Below are positions 6,979 through 16,534 of a stretch of 64,000 bases of DNA, one piece after another. The notes beneath the pieces are model-generated. The model did no database searches. It was not told the DNA's origin and saw only the letters and a list, made by a program, of their open reading frames with translations. Location of the stretch: contig CALDKB010000014.1 of assembly GCA_937899245.1 (NCBI GenBank), positions 1 to 64,000 of the forward strand, given 5' to 3'. Positions within the stretch are counted from its first letter, which is position 1. Every line of letters begins with the position of its first letter. Both the position numbers and the translations under genes were made by a program. The DNA comes from an uncultured Bacteroidales bacterium (GTDB lineage: Bacteria > Bacteroidota > Bacteroidia > Bacteroidales > ML635J-15).

Positions 6979-8412
6979 CTACCTGAACCCCTGCAACCTG
7001 TCGGCATCAAGCCGGACAAAAATAAACACAAGAATCGTAAATGCCCACAGCGACGAGCCGCCATAGCTGAAAAACGGAAGCGGAATTCCCACAACTGGCG
7101 CTAGGCCTATAGTCATGCCGATATTTATCGCAACATGGAAGAATAATATGGCGGCAACACCATAGCCATATATTCGCGAAAATGCTGCACGCTGCCGTTC
7201 GGCGCGGTTTACTATGCGTATTATCAAAGCACCAAAAACAACAAGGATTAGGGTTATTCCAACAAAGCCCCACTCCTCACCTATCGTACAGAAAATAAAG
7301 TCGGTGCTCTGCTCTGGCACAAAATTGTACTTTGTCTGGGTTCCATGCAAAAAGCCCTTCCCTATAATGCCGCCCGAGCCAATGGCAATCTTCGACTGGT
7401 GAACATTATATCCCGTACCTAGCACGTCTTCGTTCTTTCCCAAAAGGTCTAGGATTCGCGACTGCTGGTGAGGTTGCAATACATTGTCAAAAATATAATC
7501 GACAGAAAAAACAAACGCACCCATGCCAAGCATAAGCGCCATGGTTATTATCAACGCCTTCTGCTTGCCGACAAAATACAGCACTATCAGCAATACCGAA
7601 ACCACAGCATATCCTATCAGGGCGAAAGCAATGCTGTTTTCCATGTATTCCGGGCTCATATTGCACAACGTAACCGCCGACACACTAATTGCCAAGGTCG
7701 TATAAAATGCTATTCTCGTGTATTTGTTTCTTCCACATACCGCCATCAGGCCAAATACGCACAGCAGACCTACTATCAGCAGCAGCAACGAAGTATCGAC
7801 AACCAAGGCGAATATAAAGAGAAATATCAAGGCAAAGGCCGACATAAAAAGGATCTTGTTCATTCCTTCGCGGAACATAACAAAGACAAACGTACAGAAT
7901 ACCAATGCCGAACCTGTATCATTCTGCAGAAGGATCATCAGCATTGGAATTAGAAGTATTATTCCGACATATAGGTAGTTTCTGACCTCCTTAAACGAGA
8001 AATTCTCCGAACTCATCAGGCGGGCCATGGCAAGACAGACGGTAATTTTCGTAAACTCAACGGGTTGCATTCGGAATGATCCTATTTCAAACCACGATCT
8101 TGCTCCGTTGACCTCTCGTCCGAATATCAGAACCGACAGCAGAAGCAGACACCCGACACCATACAGGACATACGCAAACGTAGAGTAGAACTTACTGTCA
8201 ATCAGCAGAACAACAACAATAACAACCATTGCCGCTCCTATCCATATCAACTGCTTACCATATTGGCACGAAACATCAAATATGCTCTGGTGCGTATCGT
8301 CGTATACGGCCGAATAGATATTTATCCAGCCCATAAAGACAAGAGCCAGATACAAAATAATTGTAATCCAGTCGATATTGGCCAATATATTGTTCCTTCT
8401 ACCTTGTTGCAT
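6979..8412 (-). CDS. rodA: RodA, SEDS-family peptidoglycan glycosyltransferase
   Basis: 477 residues with about ten or more hydrophobic helices. SEDS hallmarks seen: NDTGSALVF in the middle, GTGYNVHQSKIAIGSGGIIGKGF, FVPEQSTDFIF and VGIPLPFFSYGGSSLW near the end. With PBP2 it polymerises lipid II during lateral growth at the inner membrane. It is the last gene of mreB-mreC-mreD-mrdA-rodA and its start overlaps the end of mrdA by 14 bases, implying translational coupling. The central region between helices is longer than in Escherichia coli RodA, as is usual in Bacteroidales. Confidence 0.96.
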   Translation of the reverse strand: MQQGRRNNILANIDWITIILYLALVFMGWINIYSAVYDDTHQSIFDVSCQYGKQLIWIGAAMVVIVVVLLIDSKFYSTFAYVLYGVGCLLLLSVLIFGREVNGARSWFEIGSFRMQPVEFTKITVCLAMARLMSSENFSFKEVRNYLYVGIILLIPMLMILLQNDTGSALVFCTFVFVMFREGMNKILFMSAFALIFLFIFALVVDTSLLLLIVGLLCVFGLMAVCGRNKYTRIAFYTTLAISVSAVTLCNMSPEYMENSIAFALIGYAVVSVLLIVLYFVGKQKALIITMALMLGMGAFVFSVDYIFDNVLQPHQQSRILDLLGKNEDVLGTGYNVHQSKIAIGSGGIIGKGFLHGTQTKYNFVPEQSTDFIFCTIGEEWGFVGITLILVVFGALIIRIVNRAERQRAAFSRIYGYGVAAILFFHVAINIGMTIGLAPVVGIPLPFFSYGGSSLWAFTILVFIFVRLDADRLQGFR

Positions 8413-10213
8413 TTGGCAAAATTGTTGTGTTTAGAATACGTTGTTCAAGCAAAGTATCGGTAACAAATCCCTTTATATACTTTTCCATCATTAAGCGTGC
8501 AATCGGGGCTGCCCAAGTTCCACCGAAACCAGCATTTTCGACATAAACAGCTATGGCAATCTTTGGATCGTCCTTTGGCGCAAAAGCCATGAACACCGAA
8601 TTGTCCTTCCCGTGCGGATTCTGTGCTGTTCCTGTCTTTCCGCACACTACAATTCCGGGAATTTGTCCGTTATGTCCGGTTCCGCCTGGTTTATTCACCA
8701 CCCAGTCCATGCCTTCGACACAAATATCGAAGTACTTTCTGTCGAACGGGGTCTCAATCTTTTGCGTTTCCTCGCCATCATAGTCCTTGCCATTTATCTG
8801 CTTCAGCAGGTGCGGGGTCCTGTAATATCCCCTATTTGCCAATATAGCTCCAAAATTTGCCATCTGCAAAGGCGATACAAGCACTTCACCCTGTCCGATA
8901 CTAACCGAATAGATAGTGCTAAACGCCCACCTATTCTCGCCGTAAATCTTATCATAGTATTCTGGTCCCGGGATCTGTCCCCTGTTAACACCTGGCACGC
9001 CTACATTAAATGCATGATTGAAGCCCAAAGTCGTTATCTTCTCCTTCCATAGACCAAGGCCGACATGGGCATCCTTGTAGATATTCTTTTCTATGCCACG
9101 TTGCACAAGGCGTCTGAACACGAAGTAGAAATACGGGTTGCACGACATCTGTATGCCCATAGACACCGACGTTGGTGTCGGATGGATATGACAGCCGACC
9201 TTCGACTTGTCGCACGGGAACGACTGGTTTGGCGTTATGACTCCGTCCTGCAAAGCTACAAGCGCCTGAGCCACCTTAAAAGTAGACCCTGGAGGATATG
9301 TCGACGACACTGCCCTATTTATCAACGGTTTATATGGTGCTCTCAGCAAGCTGTCGTAATTATTCCCACGTACGCGGCCGACCATAAGCTGAGGATCGTA
9401 TGTCGGCATGGACACCATGGCCAGCACTTCACCCGACGACGGCTCTATCGCAACAATAGCTCCAACCTTGTTTGCAAGAAGCTTTTCTCCGTATGCCTGC
9501 AAATCGCTTGATATCGACAATGTTATATCATTACCTTGTACTGCTACCGTATCGTACATACCATCTTCGTAGCTGCCCTGAACAACGCCTCGCACATCCA
9601 CAAGCATGAACGACACTCCCTTTTGTCCTCGCAAAATCTCCTCGTAACCTCGTTCAACGCCACTTTTTCCTACATAGTCGCCACTACGGTAATACGGATC
9701 TGCCTCTATCTGCTTTTCCGACACTTCGCCAATATCGCCAAGGACATGTGCAGCAATGCCGCCGTTGTATTTACGCAAAGTTCTATTCTGTACGAAAAAT
9801 CCGGGATACTTGTACAAATGCTCCTGCATCTGGGCATACACCTTCGAATCTATCTGCTTCATTAATACCGACGGCCTGTACATCGAATATTTTTTCGCTT
9901 TCAGGATACGCTTCTCAAGGTCTTCCTTGGTAATGTTCAAGTCCTTGCATATCATAGCAGTATCAAAGGCGTGCATCTGGTTTGGAGCCAACATCAAATC
10001 ATAGGCGGCCTCGTTGCATACTAGGATATTTCCATCCCTATCATAAATGACACCTCGTGAAGGATACTGGACAACCCTACGCCTTGAGTTGTTTTCTGCC
10101 GACTGCTTCAGCGAATCATCAAACATCAGGAAAAAAGCCTTCACCCAGATGGCTAGGAAGGCAATGACGAATATTGCGATTATCGGATATCTACGGACCT
10201 TATACTCAATCAT
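8399..10213 (-). CDS. mrdA: Penicillin-binding protein 2 (elongasome transpeptidase)
   Basis: 604 residues: a short cytoplasmic tail, one transmembrane anchor (about 11-30), a pedestal/dimerisation domain beginning with RRRVVQYPSRGVIYDRDGN, and a C-terminal transpeptidase domain. Active-site motifs: S310-TFK (PPGSTFK), SCN in MGIQMSCNPY, and KTGTAQNP. It crosslinks peptidoglycan during cell elongation in the periplasm, partnered with RodA. The start overlaps the mreD stop by 4 bases and the end overlaps rodA, so it belongs to one tightly packed operon. Nothing unusual was seen. Confidence 0.97.
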   Translation of the reverse strand: MIEYKVRRYPIIAIFVIAFLAIWVKAFFLMFDDSLKQSAENNSRRRVVQYPSRGVIYDRDGNILVCNEAAYDLMLAPNQMHAFDTAMICKDLNITKEDLEKRILKAKKYSMYRPSVLMKQIDSKVYAQMQEHLYKYPGFFVQNRTLRKYNGGIAAHVLGDIGEVSEKQIEADPYYRSGDYVGKSGVERGYEEILRGQKGVSFMLVDVRGVVQGSYEDGMYDTVAVQGNDITLSISSDLQAYGEKLLANKVGAIVAIEPSSGEVLAMVSMPTYDPQLMVGRVRGNNYDSLLRAPYKPLINRAVSSTYPPGSTFKVAQALVALQDGVITPNQSFPCDKSKVGCHIHPTPTSVSMGIQMSCNPYFYFVFRRLVQRGIEKNIYKDAHVGLGLWKEKITTLGFNHAFNVGVPGVNRGQIPGPEYYDKIYGENRWAFSTIYSVSIGQGEVLVSPLQMANFGAILANRGYYRTPHLLKQINGKDYDGEETQKIETPFDRKYFDICVEGMDWVVNKPGGTGHNGQIPGIVVCGKTGTAQNPHGKDNSVFMAFAPKDDPKIAIAVYVENAGFGGTWAAPIARLMMEKYIKGFVTDTLLEQRILNTTILPNATR

Positions 10214-10719
10214 TTCCTAGGCATGAGAAACAAATGGAAAAGCAATATTACGCCGTATGACACTATTGAGCTAACACATATCTTGCCCAATGTAAAGAAG
10301 AAATGCGAGAAGCTCATGCTCTCGAAGAAGAATATCCAGATATGATGCAGGACTATCAGCGTCATGGCATACTTGAAAAACCACGTAAAGCCATATGTGC
10401 GGACACTCAACCTCTTGTTCGACTCATAACCTTCGTGCGGTGAAAATATGTCGAGAACGAAGGGGCGCAAAAAGCCAACCAGAAGTCCGGCAGAAGCATG
10501 AAGTCCAAGTGTCGAGCCAAACAAATCTACGCACAAGCCAATAAGCAGGCCCAAAAACATCACGATATATTTGTTGGCTTCGATAGGAAGCATCATGACG
10601 AAAAGAATATACACGAAAGCATTAACATACACGCTCACGCATATCTGATCCAATATCAGCGACTGGACCAACAGCAGAACGACAAAATACAATATGTACT
10701 TAAGCTTATCTATCATCAC
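10210..10719 (-). CDS. mreD: MreD, rod-shape determining membrane protein
   Basis: 169 residues, mostly hydrophobic, with about five transmembrane helices. The sequence is weakly conserved; LIGLCVDLFGSTLGLHASAGLLVGFLRP is the typical MreD core (G-x-x-x-D followed by G-x-H/S-A). Identification rests on this plus its exact place between mreC and mrdA, with 4-base overlaps on both sides. It is an elongasome inner-membrane component whose biochemical role is unclear. Confidence 0.9.
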   Translation of the reverse strand: MMIDKLKYILYFVVLLLVQSLILDQICVSVYVNAFVYILFVMMLPIEANKYIVMFLGLLIGLCVDLFGSTLGLHASAGLLVGFLRPFVLDIFSPHEGYESNKRLSVRTYGFTWFFKYAMTLIVLHHIWIFFFESMSFSHFFFTLGKICVSSIVSYGVILLFHLFLMPRK

Positions 10720-11525
10720 TTATTATCACTTGCTTTTTCCGAACTAGTTATATCATCCTTGTTGTTGTTCCTTATGGCATACACATATTTAATATTGTGG
10801 AAATCGGTCGACAATTCCACTTCAATCGAATAAAAGTCTGTTGCAAGGTTTTTCTCGAAGCTTTTCACGTACCCCACAAGGATTCCTTCGGGGAATATTG
10901 CAGAAAAACCGCTAGTAACAATCTCGTCGCCTATCTTCACATCAACATATCCGGGGACTTCGGTAAACTGGGCAACCCTTACGTCGCGCCCATCCCACGA
11001 CAACGAGCCGAAATAACCATTTTCGGCGAGTTTCACGCTTATTCTTGCATCGGGATGAATTATCGGCATTACCACCGAATACCTGTCGCTGGTTGAGCAA
11101 ATTATACCTACAACACCGTCGCGCCCGATGACGCCCATCTCGTTCTCTATCCCTGCTACAGACCCGGCATTTATCGTTATTGAATTCTTTTCCCTATTTG
11201 TGGTTGCCGATATCACCGAACCTGAAATATACTCGAAACCCTTCTTGCCCAACACAGGAATACTGTTACGACGATATGCTTCCAATCGGTTTCGCAAGTC
11301 GGCATTTTCTTTCTTTAATGCCTCGTTTTCGTCCGACAGGCTCATATATTTCACAACCCCCGACCAATCTTCAGCGACTTTTCCCGTCACAACATTCGCC
11401 GACGAGGCAAAGCCGTAGCGCTGAAACGGATTAGTCGAAAAAAGTAACACGAGGCATAAAGCCTCGAGTACTATAAAAATTATAAAATATGCATATTTAA
11501 CGATAAAGTCCAGTAAATTCTTCAT
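10716..11525 (-). CDS. mreC: MreC, rod-shape determining protein
   Basis: 269 residues: an N-terminal transmembrane helix (about 10-30), a coiled coil (about 58-90, NEALKKENADLRNRLEAYR) and a beta-rich periplasmic domain with GSVAGIENEMGVIGRDGVVG, the characteristic MreC turn. It bridges MreB to PBP2/RodA in the periplasm. It is 10 bases downstream of mreB and overlaps mreD by 4 bases. Size and domain order are normal for Bacteroidales. Confidence 0.96.
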   Translation of the reverse strand: MKNLLDFIVKYAYFIIFIVLEALCLVLLFSTNPFQRYGFASSANVVTGKVAEDWSGVVKYMSLSDENEALKKENADLRNRLEAYRRNSIPVLGKKGFEYISGSVISATTNREKNSITINAGSVAGIENEMGVIGRDGVVGIICSTSDRYSVVMPIIHPDARISVKLAENGYFGSLSWDGRDVRVAQFTEVPGYVDVKIGDEIVTSGFSAIFPEGILVGYVKSFEKNLATDFYSIEVELSTDFHNIKYVYAIRNNNKDDITSSEKASDNK

Positions 11526-11535
11526 CGCAGAGTCG

Positions 11536-12558
11536 TTATCTCAACAGGAACTGGAATTTATCGACGTTCTTAAGGGCGATTCCCGTACCTCGTGCAACAG
11601 CATGAAGCGGGTCATCGGATACATGTACCGGAATATTTGTCTTGTCGGACAAACGCTTGTCAAGACCTCTTAGCAAAGCACCGCCGCCTGTCAGGAATAT
11701 TCCCTTTGTGAAAATATCGGCATACAATTCTGGTGGAGTCTGTTCAAGTACCGACATCAACGCCTGTTCAATCTTCGAAATTGAACGGTCGATGCAATGT
11801 GCTATTTCCTGATGTGTTACCGGAATTTCCAGTGGCAATGCCGTCATCTGGTGAGGTCCGCGCACGATATATTCAGCCGGCGGATTATCAAGTTCCGGAA
11901 TTGCTGCACCTACATTTATCTTAATAGCCTCTGCGGTTCTTTCTCCAACCCTGATATTATGCTGACGACGCATATATTCAACGATATCGTTGGTAAAATC
12001 GTCACCTGCTGTACGTACAGAGCTCTTTACAACTGTACCGCCAAGAGAGATGACTGCGATTTCGGTTGTACCGCCACCTATATCGACAACCATATTGCCC
12101 TGTGGTGCTTCAACGTCCATGCCGATACCAATTGCGGCTGCCATAGGCTCATAAATCATATAAACCTCACGGCCTCCGGCATGCTCAGAAGAGTCACGTA
12201 CTGCACGAAGTTCTACTTCTGTGCTTCCAGACGGAACACCAATGACCATCTTCAACGACGGATTTATCCAGTTTCTATTTTTGTTCACCATCTTTATCAT
12301 ACCGCGGATCATTAATTCCGCAGCATTAAAGTCGGCGATTACTCCATTCTGCAACGGTCTAATTGTGCGAAGGCCTTCATGTGTCTTGCCTTGCATCTGA
12401 CGTGCTTTTTCTCCGACAGCAACAAGCTTCCCAGATCTTTCCTCAATAGCAACTATTGACGGCTCATCAACTACGATTTTATCATTATGAATGATTATCG
12501 TATTGGCAGTGCCGAGATCCATTGCAATCTCTTGCTGTAATAACGAAAATATTGCCAT
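11536..12558 (-). CDS. mreB: MreB, actin-like rod-shape protein
   Basis: 340 residues from the ATG at 12558 (MAIFSLLQQEIAMDLGTANT), which matches the usual MreB N-terminus; an upstream in-frame ATG would add 22 atypical residues. Actin-fold motifs are visible: DLGTANTIIIHNDKIVVDEPS (phosphate 1), VVDIGGGTTEIAVISLGG (phosphate 2) and FLTGGGALLRGLDKRL (adenosine). Cytoplasmic filaments of MreB organise lateral wall synthesis. It is the first gene of the five-gene elongation operon. No clean TAnnTTTG box was found directly upstream. Confidence 0.97.
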   Translation of the reverse strand: MAIFSLLQQEIAMDLGTANTIIIHNDKIVVDEPSIVAIEERSGKLVAVGEKARQMQGKTHEGLRTIRPLQNGVIADFNAAELMIRGMIKMVNKNRNWINPSLKMVIGVPSGSTEVELRAVRDSSEHAGGREVYMIYEPMAAAIGIGMDVEAPQGNMVVDIGGGTTEIAVISLGGTVVKSSVRTAGDDFTNDIVEYMRRQHNIRVGERTAEAIKINVGAAIPELDNPPAEYIVRGPHQMTALPLEIPVTHQEIAHCIDRSISKIEQALMSVLEQTPPELYADIFTKGIFLTGGGALLRGLDKRLSDKTNIPVHVSDDPLHAVARGTGIALKNVDKFQFLLR

Positions 12559-12906
12559 ACCTCTAAATAAATTTAAGCCTCGCAAGTTACTTCTTTTGTC
12601 GCTTGTGGCAAAACCATTAATCATATTTTTTTTTTACATATCATTTTGAATATCAAAAATCTATTCGTCCTGTTAATAAATAATTGCTGTTAACAACTCT
12701 TTACCAGCGAAAAAAAAAGAATATTTACATCTTTAATGTTTATTTTTTGCATCAACGCCGCCATTACAAACGCACAAGAATTTGCCTCTTTGCCGAACGG
12801 AAAACCGAGACACCTTTCTCATAAATACCACATTTGCCCTTTATCCACAATATTTTTTTTGTCTATTCGTTTTTTACATTACATTTGCCCATTAAAATTC
12901 ATACTG
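12559..12906. other. Divergent intergenic region between mreB and a secreted-protein gene
   Basis: About 350 bp, AT-rich with several T and A runs and no convincing gene. It holds a good plus-strand promoter (12859-12887). The minus-strand promoter for mreB must also lie here, but I cannot place it confidently; TAACTTGC near 12590 on the minus strand is a weak candidate. Confidence 0.5.
12859..12887 (+). promoter_or_regulatory. Promoter of the 12907-14316 gene pair
   Basis: TTG at 12859-12861, an 18-base gap and TACATTTG at 12880-12887 fit the Bacteroidota consensus. The -7 box ends 19 bases before the ATG at 12907, which supports that start over an in-frame ATG upstream of the promoter. Confidence 0.6.
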
Positions 12907-13803
12907 ATGAAGAAAGTCGTAATATACATATTGCTGTTAGTCGTACCGTTCTGCGCCAGCGCAAAGAACGATTTGACATTCAAGCCGTTAGTCGACTCCA
13001 TCAATAATATGTTCACCGAAATCGCCTCTATGAAATCGGATGAAAAAAAGGATTTAATGAATCAAAATATCATTGAGACATTAAAGGACTTCCTACACAA
13101 TAGCCTTTCTTTCGACCATGCAATCGACACTCTGAAGTATCTGTCGTGTATAAAGACAAGCGATAACGCGCTAAGAATTTATACTTGGAACCTGAATTAC
13201 TCCGACGGCTCATTCAAGTACTTCGGCTTTGTACAGCAAAAGGACAAAGGAAAAATAAACGTATATAGCCTTGACGACAGACGCAACCGAAACAGCAACA
13301 TCAATTCCAGGCAAAACCTCGAGTACTACACCACTTCCGAATGGTACGGCTGCATATACTACGAATGCATTACAAAAAACTGGAATTCAAGGACATACTA
13401 CACACTTATAGGATGGGACGGCGCCGACAACCTTATCAACAGGAAAATTATCGAGGTGCTATCATTCACAAAAAGAGGCATCCCTGTCTTTGAAAAGAAG
13501 ATGTTCAAGGCAAACCGCGTCATTTCAAGCAAAATGATTTTCGAATATGCCGACAGGGCTACAATGCTCTTAAGATACAACAGCAAGCACGACATTATCG
13601 TCATCGACCATCTCTCGCCTTCCGAGGACAGGTTCAAGGACATTTTCAAATATTATGGCCCCGACATGTCGTACGACGCATTGGAATTCAAAGGTGGCAG
13701 ATGGTTGCTCGAAAGCGACATCGACCCCGAAGTCGCCATCAACTATCAGAAGAATGCTCTGGTAAACCGCATCAAGAAACGCGGATTTTCTCGAAATTTC
13801 TAG
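12907..13803 (+). CDS. Exported protein of unknown function
   Basis: 298 residues from the ATG at 12907. The N-terminus MKKVVIYILLLVVPFCASA is a signal peptide with an AxA-type cleavage site, so the protein should reach the periplasm or surface. The rest is soluble, with Trp/Tyr-rich segments (YTWNLNYSDGSFKYFGFVQ; YTLIGWDGAD) and a basic C-terminus (IKKRGFSRNF). I recognise the type as a Bacteroidales hypothetical family but know no function. It is followed after only 3 bases by the membrane-anchored receiver-domain gene, so the two are surely cotranscribed; a functional link is inferred. Confidence 0.75.
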   Translation: MKKVVIYILLLVVPFCASAKNDLTFKPLVDSINNMFTEIASMKSDEKKDLMNQNIIETLKDFLHNSLSFDHAIDTLKYLSCIKTSDNALRIYTWNLNYSDGSFKYFGFVQQKDKGKINVYSLDDRRNRNSNINSRQNLEYYTTSEWYGCIYYECITKNWNSRTYYTLIGWDGADNLINRKIIEVLSFTKRGIPVFEKKMFKANRVISSKMIFEYADRATMLLRYNSKHDIIVIDHLSPSEDRFKDIFKYYGPDMSYDALEFKGGRWLLESDIDPEVAINYQKNALVNRIKKRGFSRNF

Positions 13804-13806
13804 AAA

Positions 13807-14316
13807 ATGAAGAGCACCAAGTCTGTAAAAATATATGTTGTCGACAACGATGTCATGTTCCTTGACGAATTCAAGGAAAACTTCACATTCGAGCACAGCT
13901 ACACTCTTTATACGTTCTTTTCTGTAGAGGAATTCATCGACCACCTAAAAAAACACGACGACAAGAGCTTTACTATCGCAATCATCAACGACCTTGTAAA
14001 AAGTCACGGTCTAAATACCAAATCCGTAGTCGAAATCCTTCCGATGATAAAGAACATCGACAAATACATATCTGTTATCATACTGACCGACAACGACAAT
14101 CTAGAAATTAGACTAACATCCAGCGGCATGCGACCAAGCGCATTCATAACAAAGGACTGGGGCCTTTACCTAAAGCTTGAGCCGACGCTAAACAGGATAA
14201 TCAGCAAATATCAGCTACACAAGAGCAATATAATTTGCAAAACTACTATTGCCATTGCAATTCCGGTAATAATTATCATTATAATACTCTTCGTGCTAGC
14301 GTCATTTTTGATTTAA
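13807..14316 (+). CDS. Receiver-like domain protein with C-terminal membrane anchor
   Basis: 169 residues. Residues 7-130 look like a response-regulator receiver: acidic pair Asp13/Asp15 (IYVVDND), candidate phospho-acceptor Asp62 (IAIIND), Thr94 (VIILTD) and Lys116 (AFITKD) all sit at the expected spacing. No DNA-binding or enzymatic output domain follows. Instead a single hydrophobic helix (about 144-168, ending LFVLASFLI) closes the protein, implying a tail-anchored protein with the receiver in the cytoplasm. Receivers with a lone C-terminal anchor are uncommon. No histidine kinase gene is in the window. It is encoded directly after an exported protein of unknown function. The receiver call is moderately sure; the function is unknown. 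Confidence 0.65.
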   Translation: MKSTKSVKIYVVDNDVMFLDEFKENFTFEHSYTLYTFFSVEEFIDHLKKHDDKSFTIAIINDLVKSHGLNTKSVVEILPMIKNIDKYISVIILTDNDNLEIRLTSSGMRPSAFITKDWGLYLKLEPTLNRIISKYQLHKSNIICKTTIAIAIPVIIIIIILFVLASFLI

Positions 14317-14407
14317 GGCATGTCACTTATATGACAAAATGTCGTATAATTTCACATGGCACAGCATTTGAAAAAAACATGCCGTTTTAATTTTAAATTA
14401 AATTGAT

Positions 14408-16468
14408 ATGGCAAACAAAGGTAATATAGGTGTTACAACCGAAAACATCTTCCCTGTTATCAAGAAATTCTTATATTCCGATCACGAAATATTCCTCAGG
14501 GAATTAGTATCAAATGCTGTAGATGCAAGCCAGAAGCTTAAGACTCTGTCAATTTCTGGCGAATACAATGGACAAACCGACGACATTAAGGTTAAGGTCT
14601 CCGTCGACAAAGAAAAAAAGACTATCACTGTCAGTGATAACGGAATCGGCATGACAGCTGAAGAAGTTGACAAATACATTAACCAGATAGCCTTTTCGGG
14701 CGCTGGTGATTTCCTTGAAAAATACAAGGACAAGGCCAATGCCATTATCGGCCATTTTGGTCTCGGATTCTACTCTTCATTCATGGTTTCCGAACGCGTT
14801 GAGATTTTAAGCAAATCGTACAAGGATGGAGCAAAAGCTGTTCGCTGGGAATGCAACGGCGATCCGGAATACACACTAGAAGAAATCGAAAAGGACCAAA
14901 TTGGTACCGACATTATACTTCACATCGACGAAGAGTCTTTGGAATTCCTTGAAGAGAACAGAATTAAAGAACTGCTCGAAAAGTACTGCAAGTTCCTTCC
15001 GGTTCCTATCATATTCGGAAAGAAGAAGGAATGGAAAGACGGGAAAGAACAAGAAACCGCAGAAGACAACATTATTAACGACACCACTCCGGCATGGAAA
15101 AAGAAACCAGCAGAACTCAACGACGATGACTACAAAAAGTTCTACCGCGAACTTTATCCTATGAATTTTGAAGAACCGCTGTTCTACATTCATCTCAACG
15201 TCGACTATCCGTTCAACCTGACCGGTATACTTTATTTCCCGAAGTTAAGATCAAACCTCGACGTTAACAAGAACAGGATACAATTATACTGCAATCAAGT
15301 TTTTGTAACCGATTCGGTCGAAGGCATTGTTCCTGAATATCTTATGCTGCTTCACGGTGTACTCGACTCACCCGACATTCCACTAAACGTATCAAGGAGC
15401 TACTTGCAAAGCGACTCGAATGTCAAGAAGATTTCCAGCCACATTACAAAAAAAGTTGGTGACCGACTGATAGAAATTTTCAAGAACAACCGCGAGGAAT
15501 TTGAAAAGAAGTGGGACGACATTAAGCTTTTCATTGAATTCGGCATGCTCTCCGACGAAAAGTTCTACGAAAAGGCAGAGAAATTTGCTCTCGTTAAGAA
15601 TACCGATGGCAAATACTACACACTTGAAGAATACAAGAAAAAAATCGAAGCCAACCAGACCGACAAGGAAAAGCAGTTGGTTTACCTGTACGCAACTAAC
15701 GTTGAAGAGCAATACTCGTATATTCAAGCAGCCAAGGCAAAACAATACGATGTACTACTGCTCGACGGTCAGCTAGATATGCACTTCATCAACGCCCTGG
15801 AGCAAAAACTTACCGACTCCCACTTTGTTCGTGTCGACTCCGACATTATCGACAACTTAATCAAGAAGGAGGAAAAAATAGAATCCGTTCTTGGAAACGA
15901 AGAACAGGACAATGTAAAGATGACTTTCCAGGGTATTATCCCCGACAACAACAGTTTCTGGGTACAAACCGACAGTATGTCACCCGACGACATGCCAGTA
16001 ATCATCGTACGCGAAGAATTCATGCGTCGTATGAAGGATATGTCAGCTTTCAGCGGCGGCACCAACTTCTATCGTGACATTCCAGACAGCTACAAGGTTA
16101 TCGTCAACACAAACCATCCTATTATTGTAGGTATCAGCAACGACATCGAAAAGGCTACAGGCGCAAAGCGCAAGGAATATAATGCAAAACTTTCCTCGTT
16201 GAATGAAGAAAAGAATGCTTTAGACGAAAAATTGAAGCAATATAAAACAGACGACGAAAAGCCACAGGAAGACAAGGTTCGCCTCGACGACCTCAACAAG
16301 GAAATTAGTGAGAACGAGGAAAACAAGGCCAACATGTACAAGGAATTCGGCCGAAATCAAAAGATTATCAGCCAACTATTCGACCTTGCACTCCTTTCGA
16401 ACAACCTGCTTAAGGGCGAATCGCTGAGCAAATTTGTTGAACGTAGCTTCGACTTGCTCAAGAAATAA
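14408..16468 (+). CDS. htpG: HtpG, Hsp90-family chaperone
   Basis: 686 residues, near the usual Bacteroidales length. The GHKL ATPase domain shows ELVSNAVDA (catalytic Glu/Asn region), DNGIGM and GHFGLGFYSSFMV; the middle domain has the conserved catalytic loop around SRSYLQSDSNVKKI. The C-terminal third holds an insertion of charged coiled coil (NAKLSSLNEEKNALDEKLKQ) before the dimerisation end. It is a cytoplasmic ATP-driven chaperone, often stress-induced. It is monocistronic, closed by a strong terminator. There are no deviations in catalytic motifs. Confidence 0.97.
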   Translation: MANKGNIGVTTENIFPVIKKFLYSDHEIFLRELVSNAVDASQKLKTLSISGEYNGQTDDIKVKVSVDKEKKTITVSDNGIGMTAEEVDKYINQIAFSGAGDFLEKYKDKANAIIGHFGLGFYSSFMVSERVEILSKSYKDGAKAVRWECNGDPEYTLEEIEKDQIGTDIILHIDEESLEFLEENRIKELLEKYCKFLPVPIIFGKKKEWKDGKEQETAEDNIINDTTPAWKKKPAELNDDDYKKFYRELYPMNFEEPLFYIHLNVDYPFNLTGILYFPKLRSNLDVNKNRIQLYCNQVFVTDSVEGIVPEYLMLLHGVLDSPDIPLNVSRSYLQSDSNVKKISSHITKKVGDRLIEIFKNNREEFEKKWDDIKLFIEFGMLSDEKFYEKAEKFALVKNTDGKYYTLEEYKKKIEANQTDKEKQLVYLYATNVEEQYSYIQAAKAKQYDVLLLDGQLDMHFINALEQKLTDSHFVRVDSDIIDNLIKKEEKIESVLGNEEQDNVKMTFQGIIPDNNSFWVQTDSMSPDDMPVIIVREEFMRRMKDMSAFSGGTNFYRDIPDSYKVIVNTNHPIIVGISNDIEKATGAKRKEYNAKLSSLNEEKNALDEKLKQYKTDDEKPQEDKVRLDDLNKEISENEENKANMYKEFGRNQKIISQLFDLALLSNNLLKGESLSKFVERSFDLLKK

Positions 16469-16480
16469 CGACACTATAGC

Positions 16481-16523
16481 AAAAAAGAAACGGGCGGAAA
16501 GATTTTCCGCCCGTTTCTTTTTT
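16481..16523. terminator. Perfect 20-bp bidirectional terminator
   Basis: Arms at 16481-16500 and 16504-16523 are fully complementary, centred on CGGGCGGAAA/TTTCCGCCCG with A6 and T6 outer runs and a 3-base loop. It separates htpG (+) from the converging lipoprotein gene (-) and has U runs in both directions. Confidence 0.95.
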
Positions 16524-16534
16524 ATCACGAAGCT

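Noticed and set aside
6963..6980. AGGAAA/TTTCCT hairpin as a rodA/LytTR terminator
   Set aside because: Six-base stem with no U run in either direction; too weak to call.
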